64,000 nucleotides of DNA, taken from the NCBI GenBank assembly GCA_006384855.1, contig VCJN01002002.1, positions 186,001 through 250,000 on the forward strand, in the 5' to 3' direction. Source of the DNA: Tetraselmis striata. Taxonomy: Eukaryota; Chlorophyta; Chlorodendrophyceae; Chlorodendrales; Chlorodendraceae. The notes under the pieces were generated by a model. It made no database searches, was not told the DNA's origin, and saw nothing but the letters and a program-made list of their open reading frames with translations. This document shows, in pieces, positions 23,830 to 34,625 of this stretch. The translations under genes were made by a program, and so were the position numbers. The stretch's first letter is position 1; every line of letters starts with the position of its first letter.

Positions 23830-24940
23830 TAAATTTGAAATTTGTTACAACTGAATCAAGTTTTCGTCTCGAGAAGCTGTCTTTCCCCAACATTAAAGAA
23901 TGGCCCGCCCCTGACCAACCCGTATAGGGTTCGCTAATTAAGGCGCGTATGGCGGGTCTATGTTGTTGTACGGGTACTAGTTTTGCATCCGTGGTACAGT
24001 ACACTAAACACGGTCGTGGAGGTGGGGGTGGTGTTGCATGGCCTGCCGCGCCTAGGATTTGCATGTGTCAAGTATGAGTGGTCGGTGTGCGAGCACACGA
24101 CCCATGACACTGGCACGTCATCGGGTCTTGGATATTGAGACGCACGTGCCGCAAAGTTTCACGTGGTCACATGTTGCAATGAACGTTACGTTTCGACCTA
24201 TTTTTACGTTTGTAGCCCGAAACGTGCCCAGACGCATGCAAATGGTACATGTAGAATAGGCTACGTCACGTGTACAAGTTAATGAGTTATATTTAAGAAT
24301 GTTGTGTTGAGCAATCCCTGCAACACTATGAATATCCGCGTGCCTTGTTAGGGTGCTCGACGAAGGCCACACAGCTGTTGCTATGGTATCAGTACACACC
24401 GTGCAGTGGCCCGCGCTCATGTGCCCCCACCACGCACAACAACAACAACGTGCTGGGCCCTTTGCTGACATGTTTTCTCAACCATCCATGGCCATCACAC
24501 CACCGTGCCATGTTCTATGCACGCGCGGTGGCGCATGTGGGGCACCAACCCCAGTGTTGCGGGGGTACTTGAAACGCCCCACGTGGCGCCATGACCACTC
24601 GTGTGACGCAGCTTTTAGGGTCATAGGGTTTCATTAAACTCCAGGATGATAAATACTGATCAAAAGCTGCAGTATTCCAGGGTTTCAGGTCGTAACCCTA
24701 TATTCAGCTGCCCATCTTTGTAAACTCAGATTTGGCGAAAAGGGCTCTGGGACTTATGTGGAGGGGTGTAGTTTGACCCTCTGGCGACTACAGTACCACT
24801 ATACGCCGGAGCGTCGTCGTCATCATCATCGGCGTGGGCGGTGATGAATGCCATCGCTCGGCAGGGGAGCGCACCCCGCGTGTTTTATAGGTGAAGCACG
24901 CCACTGAGCTGGCGGAGGAGTCCCCCCCATCTACACGCCC
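23830..24940. other. Region downstream of the double-LysR gene, no gene seen
   Basis: No supported coding region. It must hold the 3' untranslated region and polyadenylation signal of the minus-strand gene ending at 24944; I see no clear signal motif. Confidence 0.45.
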
Positions 24941-24943
24941 CAG

Positions 24944-27900
24944 CTATTCCTGCCCATCATTCTTCGGAGCCGCGTCACGTCTGCTGTGCTTCGGATGCTC
25001 CTGGTCGAGGTGCGCGCGTGCCGCCGGGCGCGAGGCCATCTCCCACGGCCGCGGCGACTGCAGGTGGCTCGGCAGCCGCACCTCCCCGCCCACGACCCCG
25101 CTGGGCCGGGCCGCGGGGTGCATCTGCAGGATGTTCACCATGAACTCCCGGGCCGCGGGGGAGACATAGCTCCGCGGGTTGCTCACCAGGAAGAGCGCTG
25201 CGCGGCACAGCACCCGCAGCAGCGGTCAACCCACCCGCACGCAGGCGACACCGGCCATAAACGACGCAGCGCCCCGCACCACACCGCCGCGCGTGGTTCG
25301 ATGACAAGCCGCATCGGCACACGGGGACTTGATACCCGTGATCGCATGGCATAACCGCGCCGGAATTTCGCTCTTAGGACCGATGTACTATCCCACGTGA
25401 CATTCGATAGTAGGAACTCAATTTCATCAATCGGCCGACAACTGTTTTCGCAGAGGTGTAGTACTCCCATGGCACCCGGTGGCAGAGGGGGGGGGGGGGG
25501 GGGGGGGGGGGCGGGCGCACTGCGCAGCATCCGCAGGCCGCGGATGGACACGCGCGCGACCAGGCCGAGCTCCACCTCCTTGTCAATGGAGGACGTGCTC
25601 ACAAACGCGACGCCGAGGTTGCACCTCACCGCGCTCTTGATGGCCTCCACCGAATTGAACTCCTGCGAGCGGCCCAGCCGGCGGGTCGGGGCGTCAATGG
25701 CCGCCCTGCACCGTACCCCCGGCGGCGGGCGTCGCCCGCACGTACCGATTTCGAGGGGGTTCAGAGCGTAGAGAGTGCTTTGGACAGTCAAAACGACGCT
25801 GAAGGCGTATGGCGCGTTGTAGAGCCACATCGTTGTATGCGCTTAATTGTCAAGCACTGTCCCGGAGGCTCACGGTACCGTACTGCATCTCCAGGTGGGG
25901 GTGAGACTGTCAGCACATCCCTACGTCGCGATATATCACGGCTGCGGAACCGAAATTCTTGGCACAGTGTAGATGCGCCACGATTGTCTTGCCCCGCCCG
26001 GTCGTGTACATATGTTTCGATGTATCGCGACCCAGGACACTGCGAATACTGCGACGAATCCGCCCTGCCTGCCATAGGTCAAAAGCAGACGAAACTATAG
26101 CGCAACTATAGCGGATGTTCTTATAGGTTGCATGCAACAAGCCACATGTGAGGCTTGTAATCAATAAGGGCTCTCACAGGTGCGTCGGCCCCCGCGCTTG
26201 CCAAAGCGCAACCACAACCCTCTTTGCAAGAGCGCACGTCCCCGCTGCATGCGTGCCCCCCCCCCCCCCCCCCCCCGCCTGGCACGCCGGCGCACCATTG
26301 CAATGTTGAGCTGGCTCCACTTGATCCCGTGCTGCTCCAGCGTAGAGGCCTGGACGGCCTGGTGGGGGCGGGTGCCGCGCGGGCAGGCGCGGTCAGGGCG
26401 CGAGTCGCCGTCACCCTCCGACCCCCTCAAAGCAGCCCGCGATTGGGCGGAACCTCTGCTCGGCCGCGGGGTGGATCGCTCAGCTGTGGCCCTTTGCGGG
26501 GTCGGGTTACCATACAAAGGCCGGTGCCAACTTGGCCTTCAGAGGGCGGCACGCTACGCGCTATAGTTAGCGCACCCTATGCGGGTTTGTGCACCCGGGC
26601 CGTAAGACAGGTGGCCCGTGTAGCATCAAAGACTGAGCGGGAAGAAAGTTGTACAAAACTTCAAAATTTACGTTGCCGATGGTGCGGACGTAAAGAGGAG
26701 GGAAGGGGTGGACTCGGGGAGGGTGAGCTAGGGGGGAATGAGGGATATCGGTTCTACGGAGCACCCCAAAACGCAGGCAGAAGCGCAGACAGAAGCGAAA
26801 GGTTGCCGTTGTTGGAGCGGCGAGGACCTGTGTCCCAATGCCTGGCTGCAGGCAGAGACAGAGACAGAGAGAGAGAGGGAGAGAGGGAGAGAGGGAGAGA
26901 GATGTGGAGGGAGAGAGGTGTGGAGGGCATCCATCATGGATGTGGTCTCCCTTCCAGGGGGGGGAGCATGCCGCCCGCAGTCTGACCGAATGGTGGCGGG
27001 TGGAAGGAGACCGGAAGGAAGGGGGTAGCAACGGGAGGGGGGGGGGGGGGGGGGATGGACCTGCACGGAGGAGTCCTGATTGACGGTGACAAAGCTGAGC
27101 TGGAAGAGGTCCTCTTTGTCGATCATCTTGACGGAAGCCAGCGGGTGCTGCAACGGCGCGCCCGCAGTCAGATGACATCGCGGGGTAGAGGGGGCAGCAC
27201 ATGTGCGTCACAGGGAAGGCTGAAGAGAGAGAGAGAGGGAGGGAGAGGGAAGGAGGGGGGGAGTGGTCTTGCATGGCGCCGTCGGGGGTTTGCGGGCATC
27301 ACCCGCACCCCAAACACAGGTGAACGGCTAAGCCCTCCAGAGGTTCGGCCAATATGTATCTTTCGTGTTTTGAACACTGAAAGATTAAATATTGTCCGCA
27401 GGGCCAGCAAAATATAACGAACTGTTTTCTTTACTCCTTCGCGTCGGAATGTTCTGGCTGTATTCATGGTATATTCGCAAGTAAATCATATCAAAATATA
27501 CCGGTTTTTGCCGCTCCCTGTTTGTGTTGAGGTAGGGGAGGGGGGGGGGGGGGGGGGGCTGGGCTCAAACACGTCCTTTCTCTGCGGACCGTTTGTGTGT
27601 GTACGGAAGACGTATCGTCGCTTCATGTCAGGTTCCCCGTACGGCAAACCCGGCATGTTGAGGCGCGATGTTCTTCCAATGTGGCGCCACAAACGCGATT
27701 TTGGTGTGCTTTGTGAACGAAGCAACAAATGGCCGGTGGTTGCCCGGCCATTGACCGGTTTTTTGTGCGGGCGGTGCACGGTGTCGCTCAGGGAGAGGGG
27801 TCGGCGTGCATCAAGGGCAGGCCGGGGGCGGTCATGGCCGCCCGCTCACCTGGCTGGGCACGATGAGCACCAGCTCGTCCATGGCATACGGAGTGGCGAC

Positions 27901-30900
27901 CAGCTGGGTCTGCATGGACTTGGGGACCTCGCCACCCACGATGGCGACGTCCACCTCCCCCGCCTCCACGGCCGCGCATATCTGCCGGCTGGACCCCACC
28001 TGCATCGGGGCGGAAAGGCACGGTCAGTGGCCGCGAGGATAAGTGGCAACACGAGGCAAGAGGAGATGGCCGGGCGTGCCGGGGAAGGGGGGGGGGGGGG
28101 GGGAAGGGGGGGTGGTCGTCACCTGCAGCTGCACGTTGACCTCCGGGTTCCGATCCCGAAACATCCCTGAGGGCGGCACAGCGACACTTGAGATGTGCGC
28201 CCCGCGCGGCCTTGAGGCTCTTAATGCTTCTCCGAGCTGCGAACCCCCACCCCCCCCCCCTTCCTATTTCCTTTCACATGCAAAAAGTCCCGCTCTGTCA
28301 TGCACATGCCTAAAATGCGTCCGGTTTCACATTCGCAATTCACGAGGCGCTCGTAGCGATGAAAATTCGCGTTCTGGGTGGAGGGGCGAGATACGGAAAG
28401 TGGGAGGTGGATAGGTGGACCTCTCGCCGCATACTAGCACAGGAGAAAGGAAAGTTGAGAGGCGTGCAGCACTGAACGAGGAGGCGGTGCCTGGCAGTGC
28501 CCTGACTGTGCGTTGATCGGCACAGTGAAGCCGGGTACGGGTGCGGGCGCAGCATTGAGGACGTGCTTTCAGAGAACACACCCTAATGCCATTTTGCTAT
28601 TAGAATTATACGAGCCGATGACAAGCACGTCAAATAATACGCAAATTAGGAACCACATTCGCTGGCGCCCTACCGATGAATATCCCGCTCCACAAAACAC
28701 AAGCCCATGTGGAAGGAACAGCAGCGCAGAACAGCAGTCGCGTCGTCATCTAGGGTTTCTTGTGTTTAGGCTTTAATTCCTAAACATAATACCCTGAACC
28801 TAAATTCCTACATGACTGACAGGGGCGCACCGATGAGGCGCGGCATGAGGTAGGTGCCCGTCGTCTGGCTGGCGCCCAGGGACACCGTCCCGGTCTTGAC
28901 ATCCCGCACGTCCTCCATCGCCTGCCGTATTCAGTTGCAGCGCCCCATCCCCGCCTCAGCCCTCAGCGGCCCAGCACACCCATCCGCCGGGCGACCATCA
29001 TGAGAGCAGCCCAGGCGACCTCACAGGCAGCCAGCGGACTTGGGGGCGCCCGCCCCCGCGCACCTTGAGCGCCTCCCTGGCAAAGCGCATGATTCGCTTG
29101 GCGTAGTAATGCAGCAGGTGCCCCGAGTCCGTGAAGACCACGTCCTGCGCAGTCATAGCCAGGTCAGTCCATCGCAACCGCATTGCCGAGACCGACTACG
29201 GTGGCTACAGCAGGGTGGCCACGCAGTTAGGTGCCTCCCTCCCGGGTACCACGGGTAGGCGCAACAGCGGGAGTGCTGCCCCCCTGGCGGAACAGCAAAA
29301 ATACGAGGCGAGCTCTTTGACTTGCACGACAGGAAATGCACTAATAAAGTCTGATGAATAGCGCTACAGTACGGGCGCCGACCCGACTCCCTGGGTAGAA
29401 GAACCCGCGCAGTTTTGGCTCTCATCAGAAAAGGGGTGCTTGCGAATGCTATGAATTATCGGAATGATTTCGTGATGTATTCGTCTGAATTTGGACCAAC
29501 AAGGACATCGCGCGTTCTTGTTTCTTTTGTTCTTATAATCAGGTCGGCACCCGTAATAAAACTGATGAAATAGCGGGATGAGTCGTACGACTTCCTGCCC
29601 GCCCTGCTACTGCCTGAAGCACAGCAGATAGTCTGTACTGAGGCCCAATGTAGTAATTTGAATTGCTCCAGTCATTGCAGGGGTGGTACCACCGATCGTC
29701 GCGGAGGAATGATCTGTGATCACTTAGTTGTCCAACTGCGGCATGTGTGGAGAAGTGTACCGCGGGCAGCGGAATGACATTGCATGAAGGGCCCAGCATC
29801 GCTGGATACCAAGATGCAATCCCTTTTTCTGCACAGGCACGGCAACAGGCACTGCGGCTACGGCCCTGGAACTGTCGTGAGGTCACGTGGTTGACGTGGG
29901 TGGGTGCAGCGGGGTGCGGTTTCGGACCTGCCGACCCGAGCCCTCGTGCTCCTTCACCGTGAGCTCCGTGTCGAAGGCCTTGCTCAAGCGCGTAATGCAA
30001 ATCGAAAACTGGGAGCGCACCAACAACACAAGGGCGGGGATCAGCACCCGGAGGGCAGAGGGGGCGCGGGGATTGTGCGGGCCTGTTTGTTCAGGCGGCC
30101 AGGGGCTCGAGCCGCTGGATGCTGATGGCCCGGCAGCGCGTCGCCCGGCTGCGCTTGCCAGAACGAGGCGAGCGCGGGAGCTGAACCCTCCCAGGGCGGC
30201 GCGCTGCGGCTGATGTGGCACTGCTGTGTGGCCGGCAAAGCGTGGGACTTGGGGGCTGCCGGCGTATCGAAGCGGTGCGGGGGCGCGCACATCACACCCA
30301 TGACAGCAACTCGAACCAAACACATCGGTAAGACAGCAACTGCACAGCTAGGGCTGCAGTCAGGCATGAGCCCAATAGGGCCCGGGTGACGCCCTTTTAG
30401 CTGCCTCCAGGCATGATGCGGACTGGGCGCAATAACCAATACCACACCGTATATGAATAGTTTAGATACCCCCCCCCCCCCCCCCACCCACCCCCAAGGG
30501 GGAATGCATGACTTAGCCCACAATCACAACGTCGGTTTCCATCAATGGATGGTTCATGCGTACGAGTCGCTACACAGATACACTCCGGCAAGGCTGAGCC
30601 GGCACAGGGATTCTCCCTCCGACGTTGACACCGATACGTGGAATGGGGCGTCTGGGCGCCTACAGCAGAGCCAGTCATCTTGAACGCCGCTGCGGTCTCG
30701 ATGAGCGTCTTGGACTCTCTCACGGCCTGCGCGGGGCGGCACGCCGGGGTGCGCATGTCAGTGGGTGCTGGGAGGCGGCGCTGTGGAAGGCATGCGGGGC
30801 GCCGAGTCCTACGCGCCGGATCAACTGATCGCGGTTATTAAGGATCGCTTCAGTGTTTTGAGGGATGAACATCACTCCAACGTGTTGCGACACGACCCAA

Positions 30901-30973
30901 AAGTGTTCCTTTATATATAATATATGCGTACATATATTTGTAAATATGTGTATATATACATTTATATACATAT

Positions 30974-31013
<40 letters not shown>

Positions 31014-33619
31014 AGGGAGGCGGGGATGGGGTGGGGGGGATGGAGATGGAGGAGAAAGAGGGGGAGAGAGGGCAAGGTTACACGGATATGTGGGCTGAGC
31101 AAGGGCGCCGCTCAATTCCTGTTATTTGGTGCACAGCCAGGCAGGCCATCACCGCTTTCAACACGGTGGACGCATGTTGCTCCATTTCAATGCAACAATG
31201 CACAACGGGGCGAGCGGCTGGAGATCGGGACGGCCACAACGGGGCGGGCGGCTGGAGATCGGGACGGCCTTAGGAGCACCTCAAACAGTTCCAGGTCCTT
31301 CAGCGTGAACGGCAGCGGCCTGACAACGTCCGGGCTGGGCTGCGCGATGGGCAGCGCCATGCGGCGCGCCCAGTGGCTGCGGTCCGTCAGCGGGCGCTGC
31401 ATCCCGCAGCTCTCCAGCATCGCGTCCGTGACGGGCTCCCACTCGAGGCGCGCCCGCCGCGGCCGCCCCACTCTGGGCGCCGCCGGCTTGTCGTCCCCGT
31501 CCGGCCCTGGCGCGCCCTCGCTCCCGGCGAGCTGCAGCTCACAGCCGTGCTGCGCCAGCGGCAGCAGGTTCAGCAGTCGCTCGTCCTGCGAGGACGGTGG
31601 AGGGACAGACTCAGCGAGCCGGCGATGGACCTCAGACTCACGCCAGCGAGAGGATGCGCGCAATGGTGCGCCACTTTCAAGCATTTAATATCTTCCAAGA
31701 CACAACACGGACGCTTCACAGTGGCACGGCCATTTACATAGCTGCCACACAGCTATGTTAACGGCCGTCAGTCAGGCACCGCCACTTGCAATGAGAAAGC
31801 AGACCACAGGTGAAGTGAACGGGAGCAGCGCGGCGCCGCCCCCTCTGCCGTGAGAGGATATATGTACCCGGAAGGCAAACAGCGCAAGATGCCACCAATC
31901 AGCCGTTCACTGACATATTTTACAAACGAATTTCTGCTAATCGATAGGTAAAGCCCAAGGAGAGAGAGTCTGTGGGTGTGTTTGGGCGGGGGGGGGGGGG
32001 GGGGGGGGGGGGTTCGGACCTGCAGCGAGAGCTCCCCCTCCAAGCGACATACAATGCGCGCATCAAACGCCTCCAGCAGCAGCAGGCGCTGCGCCTGGGA
32101 ACAGTAGCGGCCCGGGTTGGTCACGACGGAGATGCCTGCGTGCGGGCCCAGGAGGACAGCGGAGGGAGCCACAGTCAGTCTGCGGGGCTGCACGCTCAAG
32201 CCTGAGGGCAGCCAGCCATGGGACCCGGCTCCTGGCCGGGAAGGTGCTCAGTCGCCCTGGGACGCACAGTCTCGGCGATGACTAGCGAACCGCAACCCCA
32301 CAGACGCCAATGCACAGCCATGTTCCATCCTGCATTTGGGGCGGTGCTCACTTGCGACGGGCTCCACATGCTCCACTGGCAGGTGCACCAGGCGGCCGGC
32401 GTCAATGCCATCCCGCACCGCCGACGCCGGCAGGAATGCGCCGCCCACGCCTGCGGCCACCAGGCTGCGCACTGCCTCCAGGCTTCCCACGAGGCGGCGC
32501 ATCTTCAGGCGCGACATCGACACGCCCGCTGCCTGCAGGTTGGGGGCGTACGCGGCGCCCTCGCCGAGGTTCGCCGCAAAGGCGCACAGGTCCAGGCGGT
32601 ACAGCTCCTCCAGCGTGATGAAACGCCGGCTGGCCTGCGGGTGCGATGGCGACAGCACCAGCAGCAGCGGCTCCTGCGCGACCTGGGCGCTCTGCAAGGA
32701 GAGGGGGGGGGGGGGGGGGGAGGGGGCATTTAGGCCGAGGGCGAGGCTGCTGGAAATATCACGCGCATCGGCATACGTATTGGTACACGCCTTGTTATGG
32801 CCACGAGCAGTAGCAGCAGCGATGGCACCAGCATTGGCATCGTCATGGGCGGTAGCGATGGCACGAGCAACAGTATCGGCAATAACATTGGTGCAAGCAC
32901 CAGACCGGGTGCCGGTGCGGCAATACATAAGAGCACCGAATATTCCTACTCGTTGCATGCGGATTATTTTCGAGGTCTGATGGCTGCCGCGGCGTCCATG
33001 GTGTCAGCGGCATTGGCATTGACATTGGCATTGGCATTGGCATGATCGATGCTGTTGCTATGCCAGGTGCTGACAAGGTGAACGCGGTGATGGTCCGAGG
33101 CTCGATCCCGGCGGACAGCAGGCCGCCGCCTCCCACCTCAGCCCAGGCAACGCCCTCACGCTCCCACATTTGGTTGTACAACCCTGCAGGCAGCCAGCCG
33201 TCCCGCCCTGCTTTGCCCTTTTTGGTCAGAGACCTGCTGTTTGCGGTGGACAGCGCCTCACCTGCAGGCTGTCTGCCACCTCGGGCGGCAGCTCCTGCGC
33301 AATCAGACCGCAGTCCAGGTGGCCGGCCGCAATGGCAGCGCACACCACCTGCGCGTCCGCATGCTTGAACTCCAGGTCCAGCGTGGGGTGCTTGGCGAGA
33401 AAGCGCGCAGCCAGCTGCGGCGCAAGGGCGGCGCTCGCGGTGGGGCACGCGCCCAGGCGCAGCGTGCCGATGCGCACCTGGTTGAGGTCCGCCAGCGCCT
33501 GGCCACCAGCACCCAGGGATGCATTCGGCAGCTGCAGCTCAGTGCCCGCCGCGCATGCTGCCCTCGGATGTTCAGCTCACAAGCATGGGAGGCATACCCC
33601 CTGGCGCAGTGCGAGTGTG

Positions 33620-33667
<48 letters not shown>

Positions 33668-34625
33668 CGTGTGTGAGCGGGGAAGCAGGGGGGGGGTTGA
33701 GTACGTACCACCTGCGCCTCATGTGCCAGCAGCAGGATCTGCTCACTGTAGTGCAGCATCAGCTGGCCCGCATCAGAGAGGTGCCCAGCATAGCGAGCGC
33801 TGTCGCTGGGGTTGCTGCGGCGGGGCCGTGTCAACGGGGGTGTTCAGGTGGTCATTCGGCGGAGGGGGCAGGCTGTTTGAGCGAGAGGCTGCTCGGGGTG
33901 AAGGTTTGGGCAGGTGATGAGGTTAGGCGGGGCTCACCCTTTGAAGAGCAGCACCCCCAGCGTCTGTTCGAGCCGCCGTACTAGGACCTCCGCCCAGTAG
34001 GGTCTCCGCTTCGCGGCTGCAGCGCCGCGCTCGCGGCTGCGGTAGTGTGTGATGGCCCACAGCACCTTGTCGCCCGGAGGAGTCGTGCGGGCAAAGAAAT
34101 GGTGGTGAGTCGGACGGCGGGAGCTGTCACATATGGAAAGGGGCGCAGACATAGGACGAAAGACAAGGGCATAGGCGGGGAGGGGATACCTGCAGCTGCG
34201 ATAGCTTAATCGGATTAGGCAGGTGCACGTCCTCCGCCTCAGGCGCCGCCGTCACAGAAGCCGCCGCCCCCTGCCGCCGCCCCCCGCTCCCATGCGGCGT
34301 GGACTCCCCCGATGGCGGCACCGACCGCCCGGCGGCAGCAGTGACAGGCAGCAGCCTGGGCTGCGACGTGCCGCCACGCACCTGCGCAAAGCATCACACG
34401 CGGTGAGTGCGCAGCGGCGAGACGGCCAGCGGTGTGAGGCGCTGCTCTCGAAGTGTCGGGCGCCGCAGCCGAGCCACGCCGCGGAACCCTCACCACCTTG
34501 CGGGCGGCACGCACCTGCTCTCGGCGCCCAACGCAGTGAGACCGCGGGCTATTCCCGCACTCGCTGCGTCGCGGTTTTGCCCAGCGCTCCCCCAGGGCGA
34601 TGGCAGCGGCCAGTCTCAGCGCCAT
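24944..34625 (-). CDS. Tandem double LysR-type transcription regulator, RbcR-like, 18 exons
   Basis: Exons: 34515-34625, 34190-34381, 33938-34065, 33709-33814, 33262-33498, 32352-32691, 32020-32135, 31280-31585, 30664-30726, 29928-30008, 29064-29144, 28831-28921, 28123-28166, 27850-27999, 27061-27147, 26296-26358, 25521-25662, 24944-25197. Every exon ends in the phase the next one needs, giving about 863 residues. Residues 1-80 are basic and Ala/Ser-rich, a likely plastid transit peptide. Two LysR modules follow (detailed in their own entries) with a linker at about 411-500. LysR proteins are DNA-binding regulators with an N-terminal winged helix and a ligand-sensing domain; RbcR/Ycf30 controls Rubisco and photosynthesis genes in cyanobacteria and many plastids. 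A nuclear, two-in-one form is unusual. The exon 7 to exon 8 splice (phase 0, CAG/GTCCGA to TCGCAG/GAC) joins the modules. The alternative is two adjacent genes, but module 2 has no start with its own transit peptide. Confidence 0.82.
25488..25511. repeat. Poly(G) tract next to exon 17 donor
   Basis: Sense-strand poly(C) starting 9 nt into the last intron of the double-LysR gene. Confidence 0.9.
26055..26180. repeat. Dispersed intronic repeat A, copy 3
   Basis: Shares CCGCCCTGCCTGCC, AGGTCAAAAGCAGACGAA, GGTTGCATGCAACAAGCC and GAGGCTTG with the copies at 12765 and 14388. Lies between exons 16 and 17 of the double-LysR gene. Confidence 0.65.
26852..26912. repeat. GA microsatellite
   Basis: (GA)n/(GGGAGA)n run in the intron between exons 15 and 16 of the double-LysR gene. 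Confidence 0.85.
27037..27054. repeat. Poly(G) tract next to exon 15 donor
   Basis: Sense-strand poly(C) starting 6 nt after the exon 15 donor. Confidence 0.9.
27418..27612. repeat. Dispersed intronic repeat B, copy 2
   Basis: Same order of blocks as 6848-7015, including the G tract (27540-27558) and GCGGACCGTTTGTGTG. Lies in the intron between exons 14 and 15. Confidence 0.6.
30965..31080. repeat. GA-rich microsatellite
   Basis: (GA)n at 30976-31008 followed by G-rich purine sequence, in the intron between exons 8 and 9. On the sense strand it is a long polypyrimidine run. Confidence 0.85.
31204..31269. repeat. 33-bp tandem duplication just after the exon 8 donor
   Basis: A unit holding CAACGGGGCG, CGGCTGGAGATCGGGACGG repeats twice. 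The donor of exon 8 is at 31280, so the duplication is intronic and starts about 10 nt downstream of it. Confidence 0.85.
31988..32012. repeat. Poly(G) tract next to exon 7 donor
   Basis: Sense-strand poly(C) starting 8 nt after the donor that links module 1 to the linker exon. Confidence 0.9.
31990..34224 (-). other. LysR module 1 (residues ~95-410): divergent regulator half
   Basis: The DNA-binding part begins [15 protein letters not shown] across an intron and runs through [20 protein letters not shown] to TLGVLLFKG, which aligns with the classic LysR helix-turn-helix and wing (..LE..LGV.LF.R). It is followed by [19 protein letters not shown], the linker-helix start. The effector domain has [18 protein letters not shown], then [28 protein letters not shown] and [15 protein letters not shown]; these match RbcR positions one by one, but the sensing residues have changed (the usual GASQTTGTY is absent). 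It may bind a different signal or none. Confidence 0.8.
33622..33670. repeat. GT microsatellite in intron 4
   Basis: (GT)n run of about 45 bp downstream of the exon 4 donor of the double-LysR gene; (CA)n in the sense direction. Confidence 0.9.

Larger units (their letters stand above)
24944..31312 (-). other. LysR module 2 (residues ~500-863): RbcR-like half
   Basis: Starts [13 protein letters not shown] at the end of exon 8 and continues [20 protein letters not shown], then [17 protein letters not shown]. This is the standard LysR helix-turn-helix length, but the usual SQPAVS recognition core is replaced by TGSAFS. The wing is followed by [16 protein letters not shown]. The effector domain is highly typical of Rbc[59 protein letters not shown], and a last strand [11 protein letters not shown] tail of about 60 residues with no recognised motif ends the protein. 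Confidence 0.85.

Noticed and set aside
26224-26985. 253-codon plus-strand frame at 26.2-27.0 kb
   Set aside because: Runs through introns, poly(C) and GA repeats of the double-LysR gene; composition is simple-sequence.
31187-31684. Exon 8 as the first exon of a separate second LysR gene starting at an internal Met
   Set aside because: The acceptor at 31,585 is canonical and in phase with exon 7, and no transit-like or conserved N-terminus precedes the second helix-turn-helix. Not fully excluded.
33519-33917. Plus-strand frames over the LysR exons (for example 32,336-32,980 and 33,519-33,917)
   Set aside because: They are antisense shadows of GC-rich minus-strand exons; all family matches are on the minus strand.
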